The position numbers and the translations under genes were made by a program. Source: Microbacterium testaceum (GTDB taxonomy: Bacteria; Actinomycetota; Actinomycetes; Actinomycetales; Microbacteriaceae). Taken from it: a stretch of DNA of 51,570 nucleotides. Positions 48,437 to 51,570 of this stretch are shown here, in pieces (within the stretch, counting starts at the first letter, position 1; the number at the start of each line of letters is the position of its first letter). The DNA lies in contig NZ_LDRU01000011.1 of the NCBI RefSeq assembly GCF_001476285.1, forward strand, positions 1-51,570. The letters are read 5' to 3'. The notes below the pieces were generated by a model that saw only the letters and a program-made list of their open reading frames with translations, made no database searches and was not told the DNA's origin.

Positions 48437-49969
48437 ATGTCCACCGTCGCTCCGCCCCTCCTCGAGGTGCGCGGAGCGACGGTGCGTTTCGGCGTCGAGT
48501 CGGCGCTGTCCGACGTGGACTTCCGCCTCCTCCCCGGCGAGGTGCACTCGCTCATGGGCGAGAACGGCGCCGGCAAGTCCACGCTGATCAAGGCGATCAC
48601 CGGAGCCCTCCGCCTCGACTCCGGGGTGATCGAGCTCGACGGCCGCGAGGTGCGGTTCTCCTCCCCGGCCGACGCACAGGCGGTCGGAATCTCCACCGTC
48701 TACCAAGAGATCGACCTGCTGCCGAACCTCACGGTGGCCGAGAACATCTCGCTCGGCCGTGAGCCCCGACGATGGGGCGTCATTGACCATCGCGCGATGC
48801 GCGAGCGGGCGGTCGAGGCGCTGACCTCGCTCGGTGTCGACGTCGACCCGGCCTCCGTCCTGTCGTCGCACCCCCTCGCGGTGCAGCAGCTCGTCGCCAT
48901 CGCGCGCGCGGTCTCGACCGAGGTCAAGGTGCTCGTGCTCGATGAGCCGACGTCGAGCCTGGATGCCGATGAGGTCGCCGAACTGTTCCGCGTGATCCGC
49001 GACCTCAAGGCGCAGGGCATCGCGATCGTCTTCGTCTCGCACTTCCTCGACCAGGTGTACGAGATCTGCGACCGGGTCACCGTCCTTCGCGGAGGACGCC
49101 TGGTCGGCGAGTACGGGACCCGCGAGCTGCTGCGCATCGACCTCGTCGAGAAGATGCTCGGCGCGACCGCCGACGTCCTCGCCCCGCTCGGCCAACGCGA
49201 GGTCGAGACCACCGAGGGGCCGTCGGTGTTGAGTGCCCGGGGGCTGGCATCCGGGGTCCGTCTTCGTGAAGCCGACGTTGACATCGCCGAGGGAGAGGTG
49301 ATCGGGGTCGCGGGTCTTCTCGGATCCGGCCGGAGCGAGCTCGCGCGCTCCCTCACCGGCGTCGACCGCCCCGACGGCGGGGAGCTGCTCATCGACGGTG
49401 AGCCCGTCCGCCTGTCTTCGCCGCGCGAGGCGATCCGTCGTCGTGTCGCTTACTCGTCTGAGAACCGACGCACCGAGGGCGTCATCGGCGACCTCAGCGT
49501 TCTCGACAACATCACGTTGGCGCTGCAGGCGCAGCGCGGGATCTTTCACAGGCTGAGCACCGCGCGGCGTCGAGAGCTGGCGATGAGCTGGGTCGAGGCG
49601 CTCCACATCCGGCCAGCCGATATCGACCGGCCCGTTCGGACACTGTCGGGCGGCAATCAGCAGAAGGTGCTCCTCGCGCGCCTGCTCGCGTTGTCGCCGC
49701 GCCTCATCGTGCTCGACGAACCCACGCGCGGCATCGACGTGGGGGCCAAGGCGGAGATCCAGCGGCTCGTCGGCGAGCTGAGCGACAACGGCCTGTCGAT
49801 CGTCTACATCTCGGCCGAGCTCGACGAGGTGCTGCGCGTCGCGCATCTGGTCGCGGTGATGCGCGACGGCGTGCTCGCGCAGATCGTGCCCGCCGCCGAC
49901 CTCACCTCCGACGCGCTGCTCGCGCTCGTGGCCGGCCACACGAGCGGAGACGAGGGCAGCGGTGCCTGA
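48437..49969 (+). CDS. Second sugar ABC transporter ATPase, no separate permease
   Basis: The 510-residue tandem ATPase is closely similar to the YtfR-like protein four kilobases upstream (identical blocks such as GEVHSLMGENGAGKSTLIKA, KVLVLDEPTSSLD, LSGGNQQKVLLAR and LDEPTRGIDVGAKA). Domain 1 has an intact Walker A; domain 2 has the degenerate GLLGSGRSEL. No second binding protein or permease accompanies it. It could replace or compete with the first ATPase, or serve unlinked permeases. An in-frame ATG at 48425 is the alternative start. It has its own operator and probable promoter, and overlaps the lacI gene by 8 bases. Confidence 0.92.
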   Translation: MSTVAPPLLEVRGATVRFGVESALSDVDFRLLPGEVHSLMGENGAGKSTLIKAITGALRLDSGVIELDGREVRFSSPADAQAVGISTVYQEIDLLPNLTVAENISLGREPRRWGVIDHRAMRERAVEALTSLGVDVDPASVLSSHPLAVQQLVAIARAVSTEVKVLVLDEPTSSLDADEVAELFRVIRDLKAQGIAIVFVSHFLDQVYEICDRVTVLRGGRLVGEYGTRELLRIDLVEKMLGATADVLAPLGQREVETTEGPSVLSARGLASGVRLREADVDIAEGEVIGVAGLLGSGRSELARSLTGVDRPDGGELLIDGEPVRLSSPREAIRRRVAYSSENRRTEGVIGDLSVLDNITLALQAQRGIFHRLSTARRRELAMSWVEALHIRPADIDRPVRTLSGGNQQKVLLARLLALSPRLIVLDEPTRGIDVGAKAEIQRLVGELSDNGLSIVYISAELDEVLRVAHLVAVMRDGVLAQIVPAADLTSDALLALVAGHTSGDEGSGA

Positions 49970-50975
49970 CGACAAATCCTCACGGACCGCCAACATCTTC
50001 GATGTCGCGCGTCTCGCCGGTGTGTCGCATCAGACGGTCTCGCGCGTGCTCAACAACATGCCGAACGTGCGGCCGGCCACCCGAGCGCGCGTCGAACAGG
50101 CGATCGCCCAGCTGCGCTACAGCCCCTCGCCCGCCGCTCGCGCCCTGGTCACCCGCCGCACCCGCACGATCGGCCTCGTCACCCCGGGCACGGTCGACTA
50201 CGGTCCCACGTCGATCGCGACGAACTTCAACTTCGCCGCGCGAGCGGCGCGCTACAACGTCGACGCGATCAGCTCCCCGCAGAGCGACGTGGCCCCCGTC
50301 CGCGCGGCCATCGACGGTCTGCTGAAGCAGCGGGTGGACGCCATCGTCCTCGTCGTGGTCGACACCGAAGTGCTCGCGGCGGTCCAGGCGCTCGACATCG
50401 ACGTCCCGATCGTCGCGGCCGCGGCCAGCGCTCGTCCCCACCCGCGGCTCGTGGCGATCGATCAGTACCGCGGGGCGCGCAGCGCCGTCCGGCACCTGCT
50501 CGAGGCGGGGTACGACACCGTGCGCCACATCGCCGGTCCCGCCCGCAACCCCGACGCCGTCGAGCGCATCCGCGGGTGGCGCGAAGAGATCGCGGCCGCT
50601 CGCGCTCAATCGACCCCGGCCGTGCACGGCGACTGGTCGGCGGCGAGCGGCTACCGCATCGCCTCCGAAGCCGATCTGTCGCCGGGCGAGGGCATCTTCG
50701 TCGCCAACGACCACATGGCCATCGGCGTGCTCTCGGCGCTGCGCGAGCGTGGTCTGCGCGTGCCCGAGGACATCGGGGTCGTCGGCTTCGACGACGTTCC
50801 CGAGGCCGCGTTCGTCTACCCGTCGCTCACCACCGTGCGCCAGGACTTCGCCGCTCTCGGCGAGATCCTCATGCAGAAGGTGCTGCTACTCGTCGAAGAA
50901 CCCGACACGGTGACCGAGAGCACGCCGCTGCCGACGCGGCTCGTCGTGCGGTCGTCGGCGCCGCTGGCGCGCTGA
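49962..50975 (+). CDS. LacI-family transcriptional regulator of the sugar transporter
   Basis: The 337-residue repressor starts with the LacI HTH (IFDVARLAGVSHQTVSRVLNNMPNVRPATRARVEQAIAQL) and hinge helix (SPSPAARALVTRRTRTIGLV). It continues with a PBP-like effector domain (about 60-335) including DGLLKQRVDAIVLVV, IFVANDHMAIGVLSALRERGLRVPEDIGVVGFDDVPEAAF and PSLTTVRQDFAALGE. GTG 49962 lies within the ATPase gene's last codons, so the two are coupled. The two LacI-type sites at 43576 and 48398 are its likely operators, giving an autoregulated cluster. The inducer is presumably the transported sugar. Confidence 0.93.
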   Translation: MPDDKSSRTANIFDVARLAGVSHQTVSRVLNNMPNVRPATRARVEQAIAQLRYSPSPAARALVTRRTRTIGLVTPGTVDYGPTSIATNFNFAARAARYNVDAISSPQSDVAPVRAAIDGLLKQRVDAIVLVVVDTEVLAAVQALDIDVPIVAAAASARPHPRLVAIDQYRGARSAVRHLLEAGYDTVRHIAGPARNPDAVERIRGWREEIAAARAQSTPAVHGDWSAASGYRIASEADLSPGEGIFVANDHMAIGVLSALRERGLRVPEDIGVVGFDDVPEAAFVYPSLTTVRQDFAALGEILMQKVLLLVEEPDTVTESTPLPTRLVVRSSAPLAR

Positions 50976-51047
50976 GGCGCGGCGCCGGCGCGCCTTGGCC
51001 GTGCGGTCGTCGGCGCCTCTCGCGCGCTGGGGCGCGGCGCCGGCGCG
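50946..51047. repeat. Tandem duplication of the lacI 3' end
   Basis: A segment of about 47 bp starting gtgcggtcgtcggcg occurs at 50946, inside the end of lacI, and again 55 bp later at 51001. The second copy has diverged slightly and is non-coding. Confidence 0.75.
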
Positions 51048-51144
51048 TCGGGCCGGGTCGCCGTTCCCGCGGCGGGGTGGGTCACCCTTCGCACGCGTCG
51101 TGCCGGGCCGCCGTTCCGCGCGGTGGGGCGCGGGTCTCTGCCCC
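51048..51144. other. Intergenic sequence after lacI
   Basis: GC-rich and without a plausible gene. It links the lacI duplication to the terminal repeat array. Confidence 0.5.
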
Positions 51145-51570
51145 GCATAAACGCGATCCACTCGCATAAACGCGGGCAGAGCGTGTTTCTGTGCGTGGAT
51201 GGCGTTTACGGGCGGTTCGCGGCCTCGGCGACGGCCCCGGATGCCACGGGTTTACGCGCCGGCGGGTGATCCGCGCCGCGGGATGGTGTCGCTTGCCGGG
51301 GCGGGCTTCGGGAGCGTTTCGCGCCGTCCCCGACCCCGCATAAACGCGATCCACTCACATAAACGCGGGGGGAGCGTGTTTCTGTGCGCGGATCGCGTTT
51401 ATGGGCGGTTCGCGACGGCCCCGGATTCCACGGGGGCACGTGCCGGTCGGATGGTTCGGGCCGCAAGCGGTGCCGCTTGCCGGGGCGGGTTTCGGGAGCG
51501 TTTCGCCCCCTCCCGCTGCGGATAAACGCGATCCACTCGCATAAACGCGGGGAGAGCGTGTTTCTGTGCG
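51145..51570. repeat. Array of 66-bp palindromes, cut by the window end
   Basis: Two complete palindromes (51145-51210 and 51338-51403) and a third starting at 51520 share the left arm cataaacgcgatccact and a right arm ending gatcgcgtttatg. Arms of about 30 bases flank a very short centre. Copies are 193 and 182 bp apart, and the spacers also share cgcttgccggggcggg. The arms are notably richer in A and T than their surroundings. No gene is supported here. Confidence 0.85.

Overview
The window is high-GC DNA from an actinobacterium, most likely Microbacterium or a close Microbacteriaceae relative. This rests on composition and codon use (almost all third positions G or C), frequent GTG starts, many start codons placed 6-8 bases after a TAnnnT box (leaderless style), and family content (DUF2254, LCP, PadR-controlled vanAB, actinobacterial-style pheA/serS context). 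It is an inference; no rRNA or species marker is present. About 45 genes are supported, with two tRNA-Ser genes and several families of intergenic palindromes.

Region 1 (1-5.5 kb): a PfkB sugar kinase (possibly cut by the window edge), a lipoprotein, a zinc alcohol dehydrogenase, a 150-bp tandem repeat array, and phosphoglucomutase. Region 2 (5.5-12.1 kb): a LuxR-type response regulator overlapping an unusual histidine kinase, then (minus strand) a membrane QxxRW glycosyltransferase translationally coupled to a secreted GH18/CBM protein. Region 3 (12.3-22.4 kb) is housekeeping: pheA, a flavin oxidoreductase, an Asp23-family protein, photolyase, a lipid kinase, serS, a HAD phosphatase, a DUF2254 membrane protein and tRNA-Ser(UGA), whose 3' end is duplicated 150 bp downstream. 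A relBE-type toxin-antitoxin pair follows.

Region 4 (23.9-31.7 kb) is the most interesting part. Five genes with overlapping stop/start codons encode a GH26-like/OpgC acyltransferase fusion, a cellulose-synthase-like GT2 with a large insertion, a GAF-SpoIIE phosphatase, a STAS anti-anti-sigma protein and an RsbW-like kinase. An LCP ligase gene follows. This looks like a cell-surface polysaccharide machine with its own partner-switching control module. tRNA-Ser(GCU) follows.

Region 5 (31.9-35.3 kb): MauE/thioredoxin-like, PrsW, DUF808 and a small membrane protein. Region 6 (35.4-43.4 kb) is an aromatic catabolism island. A CoA ligase, MaoC hydratase, amidohydrolase and SDR divergent from a MarR regulator match the cou/phd p-hydroxycinnamate pathway. 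A PadR regulator diverges from vanAB (vanillate O-demethylase), and a flavin reductase follows. Together they could take ferulate or coumarate to benzoates and vanillate to protocatechuate.

Region 7 (43.5-51.6 kb): a YtfQRT-YjfF-like sugar ABC transporter, a second orphan ABC ATPase and a LacI repressor, with matching LacI-type operators before the first and fifth genes. The window ends in a second palindromic repeat array. Across the window the heptamer GGATGCC/GGCATCC is strikingly common, often as inverted pairs in terminator-like stems.
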